Shown: positions 25,894-33,995 of the stretch, one piece after another | How the letters are laid out: each line of letters opens with the position of its first letter | Numbering within the stretch: the first letter of the stretch is position 1 | DNA from: Desulfobulbus sp. | Lineage (GTDB): Bacteria; Desulfobacterota; Desulfobulbia; Desulfobulbales; Desulfobulbaceae | Length of the DNA: 34,688 nucleotides | Direction: 5' to 3' | Assembly (NCBI GenBank): GCA_011051875.1 | Contig: DRKI01000180.1 | Span: forward strand, 1 to 34,688 | The notes under the pieces: model-generated | Seen by the model: the letters and a program-made list of their open reading frames with translations, nothing else | Told to the model about the DNA's origin: nothing | The model's database searches: none | Made by a program: the position numbers and the translations under genes

Positions 25894-25966
25894 GATCCTG
25901 TCGTTACCGCTGTCTTCCGCTGTCAAAGGAGGCCTCATCCCGCATCGCATGTGGACCGGCCGCGGC

Positions 25967-28657
25967 CTAACGCAGCGAACCGCCTATGCAGAAGGCACAG
26001 TTGTCAAAACCGCGCCTGCGGGCCGCTTCCAGGTCGACCAGCGGTATCCGGTTATAATGCCGCATTTTCCTTACCCATGGACACTCGCGCCGGTGGATTT
26101 CCTTGCTCCGCCGGTTACCAACATAGGCGAAATGGGAGACATTGACAATCTTGGTATAGGCACCCACCTCGCTACCGTCCACACGCAGGGTCGCGCGCAT
26201 GGTATAGGATCCGTCATGGGTCCCTGCAGGTATGGTGTAATAGATGGTAACCTTGGTCCGTTCGTTTGACTTGAAATCCATGCCCTCAACGCTCCCCATA
26301 CCGCCGGCATGGGCCAGGGTGGTGTAGATCTGTGACTGATCTGCAACAGTCAGGTGATCCAGGGTCGCTGTATCGGCCAGTCGTTTCACCATCCGGACCA
26401 GGACCGTGGCCTCGGCCGGGAATTCGTCCAGGTCGATCAGCAGGTCCGCCTGATGCCCGGTTCCCTGCGGTCCTTCCATATAGAAACTCCAGGAAGATGC
26501 CCCGCCGGGAATCACATCCTCGACATCGATGTTTTTCCAGGCCACGTTGTTACGGTTCCGCACCATGCTGATGAAATCGCCGGTCGAGGTGATGGCGGTC
26601 AGATCCGGCGCCGGATCCGAGGCGCTGTCAAGAATGCTGACCAGGCAATAATGGCCGCTGGTCGGGATCTGGCTGTCCGGCCAGGTGAGCGGGCCCACCA
26701 CCCGGAACTCGCCAGGCGCCAGATTGTTGACCACCAGCTGCCCGATATCGGTCCATGCGGCAGGATTGGCGAACATGCCCGGATCAGTGAAATAGACGGT
26801 GGCGGTGCAGTCTCCTGTCACCGTGCCCCGGTTCTGGATCCGAAGATATATGAAATTGTCCTGACCATCCTCCACCTGATCGGAGAGATCACTGTGGTGC
26901 TTGAGTACCTGGCCGATCTCCTGTTGCGGATCATCCAGGGGCTCGTTGCGGACAACGATATCCGGGCTTGCCCACAGTCTGCTGGCACCGGCCGGTTCGG
27001 TACCGTTATCATTGACACTGTCACGGATATAGGGATCGAACCGGCCATCGTGCAGATAATTCACCGCCGCCTCCGCATCAAGCAGGCCAAAACCGGTGGC
27101 AGGGTCCCAGCCGGGTCCTGCGCTTTCGCCGTTGTTACTCGTCCCGGTCAGGACATCAACAGCGGAATTCTCGAGGATGTTCTTGACTGCCATGGGACTC
27201 AGAGCGGAATGCTGCTGCAGCAGCAGGGCGCAGACACCGGCTGTCTGCGGAGCCGCCGCCGAGGTGCCGCTGCACACGCACCAGCCGTCATCGGTTGCCG
27301 TGTTGTCGCCATTGGGAAAGGCGCCAGAGCTGGCCAGATTGTTATCCATGGCATTGCCAGGTTCTGTGGGCAACATGATCAGGCAGGCCCGGGGCTTCTC
27401 GCCTACCAGGCCGACGATATCCGGGCAGTGGCGTTGCGGGTTGGTGTAGATAAAGGAGTCGTAGCTGGATGCGTAGTTGGAGGCCCGCAGCCCGCCTCCC
27501 TGGATGGGATAGGCGCCGCCGGCCGAGATCAGGTCAGGATGCGCCACCGTTGTCACGCCGGCGGCCGGATTGTCGGTATGGCCGTTGCCGGCGGCAAAGA
27601 TGACCACAATGCCATTGGCCACCGCATTGACGATCTCCAGTACAAGGGCATTGTCAATGCCATAGGTTCCCCAGCTGCAGGTGATCACGTCCGGATTCTG
27701 GTGCTGGATCGCAGCCTGGAATCCGGCCAGGGGAAAGCTCCCGCCACCATTGGAATATTTGACAAAGGAAAAGGTGCAGCCCGGGGCCACCGCAAGAACG
27801 TTGGCTGCCATTGCCGTCCCGTGGCCGTACTCGTCGGTATTCACGTCCAGGCCGCCAACGGCCCGGATATCATCGATGGTATACCCCTGAGCCAGGTAAT
27901 GGGGATGAAAGCAGCTGTACACGATATCAACGGAGACCGGGCTGGAGGGAAGCGGGGTGCCAAGGTTGATGGTGGTACCGGCAAAGTTGCCGCCGGTGAA
28001 ATAATTGACCCCGGAGTGGGCTGCATCGGAAGACAGCCAGATCCCCTCAACGGCGCGCACGGTGTGATCGACGTTGACACTGGTTGGTCCGGTGGAGGGA
28101 TGGGTTTCCGTCACCCTTGTGACAAAGCCGGTGTCGATCATCGAAACCCGGACCCCGGTGCCGGTGATGCCCGCCGCATGAAGGCCATCGGCATTGAGCA
28201 GATCGGGTACATCACCGATCACATCAAGGTGATAATAGGGCGGCAGGGGTGCCGGCGGCACGGCATTGTGAAAAGGAATACCGGGCACGGCCAGGCGCAC
28301 CTCTTCCGCAGCCGCCTCGATCCGGCTGCTCATGAAGCCCGGCTGGCTCGCCTCAAAAAAGGAAAGCTCCCGCACCGGCGCATCCGGCTCCCGGATCAGC
28401 ATTTTTCTGCGCCGCACCCTGATGCTGAACTCCGACTCGAAGAGCTCTGCCGGGCCGGAAAAAGACAATCCGACCGCCGTCTGTGTCTCCACCGTGAACC
28501 CGGCCTCTGCAAGCCTGCCTGCAACGTCATCGACCTTGCCGGCCTCCGGCCTGAAGGCGTCGATACTGTTCAGAGAGAATTTCTCCGGATCACGGCGCAC
28601 CGAAAGCCCGCTGCGCGACTTCAGGATAACCGAGGCCATTACTTTTTCACTGGTCAT
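25967..28657 (-). CDS. S8 subtilisin-like serine protease with C-terminal Cys/His module
   Basis: 896 residues. Residues 1-125 form a pro-region-like domain. The S8 triad is complete: Asp175 in VSMIDTGF, His279 in EYGHGTAMAA, Ser466 in SGTSAAAP, with oxyanion Asn358 in AAGNGH. The Asp-to-His spacing is unusually long (about 104 residues), marking a large insertion. About residues 545-840 look like beta-sandwich segments (FIYLRIQNRGTVTGDCTATV, EVGAYTKIVNVS). The last 56 residues carry YVGNRRSKEIH with His855, Cys859, Cys887 and Cys890 (HX3C, 27 residues, CX2C), resembling the small Ada-like/YVGNxxS metal-binding module seen at C-termini of some nucleases and other proteins. No signal peptide is visible. 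GGGAGG stands seven bases before the ATG. Cytoplasmic action or export by an unseen route are both open. Confidence 0.93.
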   Translation of the reverse strand: MTSEKVMASVILKSRSGLSVRRDPEKFSLNSIDAFRPEAGKVDDVAGRLAEAGFTVETQTAVGLSFSGPAELFESEFSIRVRRRKMLIREPDAPVRELSFFEASQPGFMSSRIEAAAEEVRLAVPGIPFHNAVPPAPLPPYYHLDVIGDVPDLLNADGLHAAGITGTGVRVSMIDTGFVTRVTETHPSTGPTSVNVDHTVRAVEGIWLSSDAAHSGVNYFTGGNFAGTTINLGTPLPSSPVSVDIVYSCFHPHYLAQGYTIDDIRAVGGLDVNTDEYGHGTAMAANVLAVAPGCTFSFVKYSNGGGSFPLAGFQAAIQHQNPDVITCSWGTYGIDNALVLEIVNAVANGIVVIFAAGNGHTDNPAAGVTTVAHPDLISAGGAYPIQGGGLRASNYASSYDSFIYTNPQRHCPDIVGLVGEKPRACLIMLPTEPGNAMDNNLASSGAFPNGDNTATDDGWCVCSGTSAAAPQTAGVCALLLQQHSALSPMAVKNILENSAVDVLTGTSNNGESAGPGWDPATGFGLLDAEAAVNYLHDGRFDPYIRDSVNDNGTEPAGASRLWASPDIVVRNEPLDDPQQEIGQVLKHHSDLSDQVEDGQDNFIYLRIQNRGTVTGDCTATVYFTDPGMFANPAAWTDIGQLVVNNLAPGEFRVVGPLTWPDSQIPTSGHYCLVSILDSASDPAPDLTAITSTGDFISMVRNRNNVAWKNIDVEDVIPGGASSWSFYMEGPQGTGHQADLLIDLDEFPAEATVLVRMVKRLADTATLDHLTVADQSQIYTTLAHAGGMGSVEGMDFKSNERTKVTIYYTIPAGTHDGSYTMRATLRVDGSEVGAYTKIVNVSHFAYVGNRRSKEIHRRECPWVRKMRHYNRIPLVDLEAARRRGFDNCAFCIGGSLR

Positions 28658-28959
28658 GTCTGTTCCTCCCTGTCTTGTGCTGCAATGATGAAGAGATGTT
28701 CCCGCAATGATCCGGGTGAATCATGCGGACTGCCCAAGGCTCCCCGATGGAGGTGCTCTGTGTCACCGGGGTTGCAACCTCCCGGCTTTCCGGGCATCAT
28801 GGTTGCAGTCGGATCCACGGAACCGCTCTCCTCTGTCCGGGCCGGGGACCGCCTCCCGGCCGACCCGACCCGGGTCCGGACCCGGCTGTGTGGCAACAAT
28901 ATCACCTTCCGGGTAACAACCTGGTAACAAATCAAAAAAAAGGGGAGCAGGAGGAAACA
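28658..28959. other. Divergent intergenic region between subtilase and M15 peptidase genes
   Basis: No gene supported in these 302 bases. They hold a perfect 16-bp palindrome (CCGGGTCCGGACCCGG, 28870-28885), a GGTTGCAACC palindrome near 28770, and a direct repeat GGTAACAA spaced 11 bases just before an A run at about 28933-28940. These could be operator sites for the divergent pair. I see no convincing -35/-10 pair. Confidence 0.45.
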
Positions 28960-29745
28960 ATGAAAACACCACTGACCAGGGTGGAGATCCTCTCCATCTA
29001 CAAGGTCCATGGCGAACGGGTTCTGCTGCCGGAAAGGATGGCGCTCGCGCCACCCGATGTGCGTGAAGCGATCCGGGGCCTGGCCGGAGACCTGCGGAAG
29101 GCCGGGGGACGGCTGATCCTCTCGGACCTGTTCCGCAGCCATGACATGCAGCTCCAGGCGCACCTGGACTGGAAGAGCGGCAAGAAAAAGGCCTACAGCC
29201 CGCCTCCGGGCGGCTCCATGCACGAGGCAGGCAGGGCCTTTGATCTTTCCCTGCGGGACCTGAGGATACCGCTGGCCGAATTCTGGGAGATGGCGGAGCG
29301 CCGGGGGGTCTTTCCCATCATCGGGGCGCCGGACAGGAGAAAGAGCGAGGCATGGCATTTTGACTGCCCGGGCAGCCACCGCCGGGTGGCCGACTACTAC
29401 CGGGCCGGCAGGGGAGACAACATGCCGCCCTACAAGGCCATGGCGGTCTCGGCCATCCTGGCCATCGGGGTCCGGGTGGACGCCTTTGGCGACAACCAGG
29501 ATGCGGCCCGGCTCCAGGCATCGCTGATCCGGCTGGGTTACGAACTCGGCAACATCGACGGCCGGATTGGCCGGAGAACGAGGGAAGCGATGGAGCAGGC
29601 GGAGATCGACATCAGGGAACCGGCGCTGGCCGTCGCCCGGGCGGAAGACCTGCTCCAGCAGCGGTTTGCCGGGGAATACCGGGAATCATCGCCCATGGAA
29701 GAGGACCTGTTCGACTTCCTGGTGCCGCCCCATGTTCTGGCCTGA
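28960..29745 (+). CDS. M15-type (VanY/DacB-like) peptidase with peptidoglycan-binding-like C-terminus
   Basis: 261 residues. The M15 zinc peptidase pattern is present: GGSMHEAGRAFDLSL gives His88 and Asp95 (HX6D) and SEAWHFD gives Glu130 and His133. Such enzymes cut D-Ala-D-Ala or related peptidoglycan cross-link peptides. Residues about 166-222 match the PG_binding_1 form (LQASLIRLGYELGNIDGRIG followed by RRTREAM). There is no signal peptide, which is odd for a wall-acting enzyme and resembles endolysin-like proteins that need another release route. AGGAGG stands five bases before the ATG, a near-ideal ribosome site; a longer frame from 28723 lacks support. It is divergent from the subtilase gene. 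A short inverted repeat (CCTGAG/CTCAGG, 29741-29764) spans its stop codon. Confidence 0.87.
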   Translation: MKTPLTRVEILSIYKVHGERVLLPERMALAPPDVREAIRGLAGDLRKAGGRLILSDLFRSHDMQLQAHLDWKSGKKKAYSPPPGGSMHEAGRAFDLSLRDLRIPLAEFWEMAERRGVFPIIGAPDRRKSEAWHFDCPGSHRRVADYYRAGRGDNMPPYKAMAVSAILAIGVRVDAFGDNQDAARLQASLIRLGYELGNIDGRIGRRTREAMEQAEIDIREPALAVARAEDLLQQRFAGEYRESSPMEEDLFDFLVPPHVLA

Positions 29746-29765
29746 GAACCAGCCGCGCCTCAGGC

Positions 29766-30671
29766 TCAGATCCTGGAGCCGATCACGGTGTAGTGTACCC
29801 GGCGCTGCTCTTCCGGTCGGGCGAGAAACTCCCGCACCTCGGCGAGCATCTCGTCCCGGTCCTCGCGCAGGAGGCCGCTGACCTGGATGTAGTTGTTGGC
29901 ATGGTCGCAGGCAAAAAAGGTGTTCAGGGGGTGCAGCAGCCCAAGCAGCAGCTCGACCTCGCGCACCGTGCCCTCGGGACTCTGCTCGACAAAGGCTCCG
30001 GTCGCCACCTCCTGCCAGAGCGGACAACCGTTCTCCGCATTGCCGTGCAGCCACAACCGGCGAATCCTGACAAATTCCGGTTCAATGGTGTTGACGAGCC
30101 GGGCGGTCCCGGTGATGTGCTGCCGCCACCGGTCCCTGCCGCCAAGGCCGAGCAGGACATAGCAGGAGAGCTCGATGCCGGCCTCCTTCAGCCAGCGTGC
30201 CACCTGCACCGCCATTTCCGGCGACTGGCCTTTGCGCTGCCGCCGCAGGATCCCGGCGTCACCGGACTCGAGGCCGACATGGATCCGGTCCAGGCCCGCC
30301 TCGGCCAGCCTGCGGATATTTTCCGGGCCCAGACGGTGGAGAGTGGCGATACGGCCGTAACAGGTCAGCCGCTGCACCGGCCTGCACCGTCGCAGGTACC
30401 GGGCCGCGCCGCAAAAGATCTCCATGCCGGCTGCCAGGGGATCGGCATCACCGAAAAAGGCGGTCTCGGCCCGGGGATGGAGCCGGACCAGCAGGTCGAT
30501 GTCACTGCAGATCTCCGCCAGGGAACGGATGGAAAAACCGGTCTGGCCCATGGCCGGATAGATGCCGCAGAAGCGGCACCGGTTCCAGTTGCAGCCGCGG
30601 GTGATCCGCACCAGCAGACTGCGCCACTCCGAGGGCGGCCGGATGACCAGGGATTCGGGCCGGTCGGTCAT
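29766..30671 (-). CDS. Radical SAM protein (CX4CX2C variant)
   Basis: 301 residues. The iron-sulfur motif is RITRGCNWNRCRFCGIY with Cys27, Cys32 and Cys35, spaced CX4CX2C rather than the usual CX3CX2C. This spacing occurs in a known group of anaerobe proteins with GCxWNRCxFC. The TIM-barrel continues with FFGDADPLA, LTCYGRIATLHRLGPENI, RIHVGLESGDAGIL and YVLLGLGGRDRW, in the order typical of the COG1032-like family. The start is the ATG at 30671; a longer in-frame ORF runs through the upstream gene and is a shadow. It begins 4 nt after the stop of the frameshifted binding-protein gene, so the pair was likely co-transcribed. Substrate unknown. Confidence 0.9.
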   Translation of the reverse strand: MTDRPESLVIRPPSEWRSLLVRITRGCNWNRCRFCGIYPAMGQTGFSIRSLAEICSDIDLLVRLHPRAETAFFGDADPLAAGMEIFCGAARYLRRCRPVQRLTCYGRIATLHRLGPENIRRLAEAGLDRIHVGLESGDAGILRRQRKGQSPEMAVQVARWLKEAGIELSCYVLLGLGGRDRWRQHITGTARLVNTIEPEFVRIRRLWLHGNAENGCPLWQEVATGAFVEQSPEGTVREVELLLGLLHPLNTFFACDHANNYIQVSGLLREDRDEMLAEVREFLARPEEQRRVHYTVIGSRI

Positions 30672-30675
30672 TGCG

Positions 30676-31501
30676 CTATTCCACCGCTGTCCGGCCGGAG
30701 GCGGCCGACGGCGATTCATTCCCCGCAGGAGTTGACATCCGGGGAAAGCAGCGCCTGCCGATCGCATCAAGGCGGCCGGAATCCTTGAGTTCATCAAGTG
30801 CCCGCTGCCAGCGTGCCACTGTCGTATCAGGCACATCCAGGGAAAACGCCAGGTAGAGGACAGAGTCATACAGCCTGACATCGGTCCGTTCCAGGTTTGC
30901 CGGGTCGATACCCGCCTTCGCGGCCAGCCACGGCATGGCCAGTTCACTGACCGGAGTCACATCGACCCGGCCATAATGGAGCATCCGGATCGACTGGAGC
31001 TGGTTTTCCACCTGGTGGATATTGGTAAAGCCCAGGCTATGGAGATAGACGTCATCGGCATTGCCCAGGCCGACGCCGACGGCGGTCAGCCTGGGCACGT
31101 CGTCAAGAGTGTTCACCCGGACCCGGCTGTCCTTTTGCCGGTAAAAATAGACACTGCTCGAAATCAACGGCCCCACCCACTTGATGGTTTTTTCCCGCTC
31201 CGGCCTCCTGGCAACAATGAACAGGGCATGCCGGCCTGTGCTGCACGGTCCAGAGGGCCCGCTTGAACGGATAGATCACCAGTTGCCGTGAATGACCGGC
31301 CCTGTCCATCATCTCGCGGACGAGATCCACCGCAAACCCCTGCAGCCGCCCATCTTCCACGAACGTGAACGGTCCGGGCAGATGGGCCAGAAAGACGATT
31401 TCCCCGGTGTCGGCCGGTCCGGCCCGCAACGGCATTGCCAGCGCAGCCAGCAGCAGCCAGATGCCGGCGCCGGTCATCCATCCTTTGCCTCTCCTGCGCA
31501 T
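30676..31501 (-). pseudogene. Frameshifted periplasmic solute-binding protein (SBP family 3)
   Basis: Two frames together make one protein of about 274 residues. The first (ATG 31501) has a signal peptide (WLLLAALAMPLRA, cut likely before GPADTG), then GEIVFLAHLPGPFTFVEDG, LQGFAVDLVREMMDRAG and YPFKRALWTVQHRP. The next residues HALFIVARRPEREKTIKWVG continue in a different frame and run to the TAG at 30676 through LTAVGVGLGNADDVYLHSLG and LYLAFSLDVPD. The break is at about 31225-31235 (one extra G or two missing bases). GGGGGAGAG precedes the ATG. Such family-3 proteins capture amino acids or act as sensors; no ABC permease is adjacent. It could be a true pseudogene, a sequencing error, or (unlikely, no slippery run) programmed shifting. 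Confidence 0.85.
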
Positions 31502-31705
31502 CTCTCCCCCCGGTCCCTGATTCCACCATCCAACAGGTGAAGATTCCTCTACAATTCTAGCAATTCACACCACAATGGACAAGATCCTCCCTGGAACGTT
31601 CACCAGCGCCCCATCTTCGTCCGATCAGGCCTCCTCACCCAGCCGGCATATTACACAAGCGATCTGCCGGAAGGGCCGAAAACACCACGCCTTGCTGCGT
31701 CACAA

Positions 31706-31757
31706 CGCAAAAAGGATTCCTCGGAATATTTCAAATATGCCTGCGGACCTTTTTGCG
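31706..31757. repeat. Long cruciform-like inverted repeat
   Basis: CGCAAAAAGG (31706-31715) pairs perfectly with CCTTTTTGCG (31748-31757). Within the loop lies ATATTT-C-AAATAT (about 31726-31738), itself a perfect small hairpin. It sits 25 bases after the LysR stop (minus strand), where the A5/T5 arms could serve as a terminator-like structure in either direction, or be a REP-like element. Only one copy is in the window. The rest of the 280-base gap (31502-31781) shows nothing I can name. Confidence 0.65.
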
Positions 31758-31781
31758 CTGCTCCCTGCATTCATGGCATTT

Positions 31782-32681
31782 TCAGGCCGTTCGCGACGAC
31801 CTTTGTGAACAGAGTGTTTCCAGGAAAACCGTGTACAGGTTCGGCAGGGTGCGTTTTTTCAAGGTAGTGATGTAGAAGGATCTTTTCAGGGTCATGCCCT
31901 GGATCCGGATCTTCTGCAATCGGCCGCACCGCAGCTCGTCCCGGATGGAGATTGAAGAAAGAATCGAGACCCCCAGGTCCTCCTTGATCGCCTCCTTGAC
32001 AGCCGCGTTGGATCCCAGTACGGCGACGACGTTGAGCTGGTCGAGACCAAAGCCGTTCTTCAGACCATATTCCTCCAGGGTCTTTCTCGTACCCGAGCCC
32101 TGTTCCCGGAGCAGAAAAGGCAGTTCCGCAAGCTGCTGCAGCGAAACGGATGATGGCAGTTCCCTCCGGGCAGATGCCGCCAGGACCAGTTCATCCTCGA
32201 CAAATGGGAAAAAATTCAGGCTAGTGGACGAGATCCTGGTGCCGACAATGCCGATGAGCAGATCATGGTTGAGAACCGAGTCGATGACCTCCCCGGAATC
32301 TGCTATCCGGATCTCAAAGGATATCTGCGAATGATCGGCCTTGAAGTTCGTGGCGATGCGGGGCAGGATGTATGCGCCGGGAATGGTGCTGGCACCCAGG
32401 ATCAGCTCTCCCGAGACATTGTCGGCCTCGACCAGAAGTTCCTGCTCCAGCCGCCGGATATCCTCCAGGATGGCCATGGCCTTGGGAAAGAGGATCTCTG
32501 CATGCCGGGTGGGCTTGATGGAGCGGCCCAGGCGATCAAACAGTCTGCACTCCAGCCGCCGCTCCAGGGACCGGATCTGCTCGCTCACCGCCGGCTGACT
32601 GGTGGCGAGCTGCTCCGCGGCCCTGGTGAAACTGCCGCTCCGGTAGACCGTGACAAAAACTTTGAGTTGTCGCGTTTCTAT
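31782..32681 (-). CDS. LysR-family transcriptional regulator, likely selenium-metabolism associated; non-canonical start
   Basis: About 299 residues if started at the ATA at 32681. The N-terminal winged helix-turn-helix is intact (ETRQLKVFVTVYRSGSF then TRAAEQLATSQPAVSEQIRS) and the C-terminal effector domain has the usual layout (LILGASTIPGAYILPRI, FLLREQGSGTRKTLEEYG, GVSILSS). Between the in-frame TGA upstream and the helix-turn-helix there is no ATG, GTG or TTG; the only candidates are ATC (32684) and ATA (32681), with GAGAGG placed five and eight bases ahead. The first canonical start, GTG at 32588, would remove the recognition helix region. ATA gives the textbook opening METRQLKVF. It is divergent from selD across 259 bases, and I recall a LysR subfamily tied to selenium genes; regulation of selD is inferred. 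Confidence 0.88.
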   Translation of the reverse strand: METRQLKVFVTVYRSGSFTRAAEQLATSQPAVSEQIRSLERRLECRLFDRLGRSIKPTRHAEILFPKAMAILEDIRRLEQELLVEADNVSGELILGASTIPGAYILPRIATNFKADHSQISFEIRIADSGEVIDSVLNHDLLIGIVGTRISSTSLNFFPFVEDELVLAASARRELPSSVSLQQLAELPFLLREQGSGTRKTLEEYGLKNGFGLDQLNVVAVLGSNAAVKEAIKEDLGVSILSSISIRDELRCGRLQKIRIQGMTLKRSFYITTLKKRTLPNLYTVFLETLCSQRSSRTA

Positions 32682-32855
32682 GATGGATACCTCTCACGGT
32701 TGCGGACGGGTTCCCGGTCACCGGACCGGTTGCGCCACCTGACCCGGTTTTATCGCCAGGCGGAACCGCAACAAGCTGTTCCGGCTTTCTTTTTCGCCTC
32801 TATCCCGGCGAATCTCCTGGCAGGGAAAACTCCCGCTTCCAGACATTTTTTATTA

Positions 32856-32885
32856 TTGACAGCCACTCCGTGGTCGTATTATAAA
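32856..32885 (+). promoter_or_regulatory. Probable sigma70 promoter of selD
   Basis: Perfect TTGACA at 32856-32861, then TTATAA after 17 bases (32879-32884) or TATAAA after 18. It is AT-rich compared with the surroundings and lies about 55 bases before the selD start codon, in the gap shared with the divergent LysR gene, where an activator site would be expected. Confidence 0.65.
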
Positions 32886-32940
32886 TATCCAGTATAGGTG
32901 AACCGATATTGATAAATAAACCATATGAGAACGGAGCGCT

Positions 32941-33993
32941 ATGCAAATCTTCAAAAAGAAAACACTGACCGGGCTTGCCCGGACCTGCGGTTGAGCCGCG
33001 AAAATCGGTCCGACGGCTCTGTCGGACGCGCTCGAGGGACTGCCGACACCGACCGATCCCAACCTGCTGGTGGGGATCGAGACAGCGGACGATGCGGCGG
33101 TATACCGGCTCACCGACGAGATCGCCATGATCAATACGGTCGATTTCATTACCCCGCCGGTGGATGATCCCTACTGGTTCGGCCAGATCTCGGCGGCCAA
33201 CTCCATCTCGGACATCTACTCCATGGGCGGCCGGCCGCTCACGGCCCTCAACGTGGTGATGTTTCCCTCCAGGCAGCTCGACATGGGGTTGCTCAAGGAG
33301 ATCCTGCGCGGCGGTCACGACAAGGTGGTGGAGGCCGGCGCCTGCCTGGTCGGCGGCCACACCGTGGATGATGAAGAGCCCAAGTACGGGCTCTCTGTCA
33401 GCGGCACCGTCCATCCGGACCGGATAATCACCAACGCCGGCGCCCGGCCCGGCGATGCCCTGGTCCTGACCAAGCCCCTGGGTTCGGGCGTACTCTTCAA
33501 CGCGGTCCGCTCGGGCAGACTCGCCTTCACCGAGCTGGAGCGAGAGGTTCTGCCCATGCTGGCCGCGCTCAACGGCCCGGCCATGGAGGTGGCGCTGCGT
33601 TTTGATCTCCATGCCTGCACCGATGTCACCGGCTTCGGCATCCTGGGTCACCTGCTCGAGGTGGCCCATGGCTGTGACGCCAGGGTCACGGTAGAGTTCG
33701 ACAAGCTCCCCTTCTACCCGTACGCCGCAGACATGTACCGCAGGGGCGAGACCACCGGCAGCAACCGGCCCAACCGGGACATGGTGGCCAGGCACAGGCT
33801 GGAGATAAGCCGCTCCCTGGATCCGGTGGAAGAGGAACTGCTCTATGATCCGCAGACCTCGGGCGGGCTGGTTCTCTCCGTGCCCGCTGAACAGGCAGAC
33901 GACCTGGTCGCGGCCCTGCACGGGGCAGGCGTGTCCACGGCAGTCCGAATCGGCACGATCACCGACGAAGAGGTGGGACTGGCCCTGGTATAG
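32941..33993 (+). CDS. selD: Selenide, water dikinase (selenophosphate synthetase) containing selenocysteine
   Basis: 350 residues when the in-frame TGA at codon 18 (32992-32994) is read as selenocysteine. SelD makes selenophosphate from selenide and ATP, the selenium donor for Sec-tRNA and selenouridine. The ATG at 32941 follows GGAG by five bases, and translation gives LTGLARTCGU then AAKIGPTALSDALEGL, aligning with the active-site Cys/Sec and following Lys of the family. Further motifs: GIETADDAAVY (Mg-ATP aspartates), VDFITPPVDDPYWFGQISAA, NSISDIYSMGG and GGHTVDDEEPKYGLSVSG. A hairpin directly after the UGA supports Sec insertion. Ordinary gene callers would start at 33070 and lose the active site. 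It is followed after 2 nt by a TauE/SafE gene and is divergent from LysR. Confidence 0.95.
32992..33031 (+). promoter_or_regulatory. Selenocysteine UGA codon and bacterial SECIS-like hairpin
   Basis: UGA at 32992-32994 is followed 13 bases later by a perfect 7-bp stem GTCCGAC/GTCGGAC (33008-33014 with 33021-33027) enclosing the loop GGCTCT. GCG/CGC (32998-33000 with 33029-33031) can extend it across an internal bulge. Position within the coding region and size match bacterial SECIS elements, which bind SelB; the exact loop bases needed are not certain. Confidence 0.85.
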
Positions 33994-33995
33994 GC

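Noticed and set aside
28690-28830. Riboswitch-like (c-di-GMP-I type) pattern on the minus strand ahead of the subtilase
   Set aside because: A GTGACACAGAGC string recalls the motif, but the required tetraloop, receptor and paired stems could not be matched.
26354-28927. 857-residue open frame on the plus strand opposite the subtilase
   Set aside because: It is antisense to a gene with a full catalytic triad; composition is a GC-codon mirror with no recognisable domain.
32588-32681. LysR gene starting at GTG 32588
   Set aside because: This would delete most of the helix-turn-helix that is clearly encoded upstream in the same frame.
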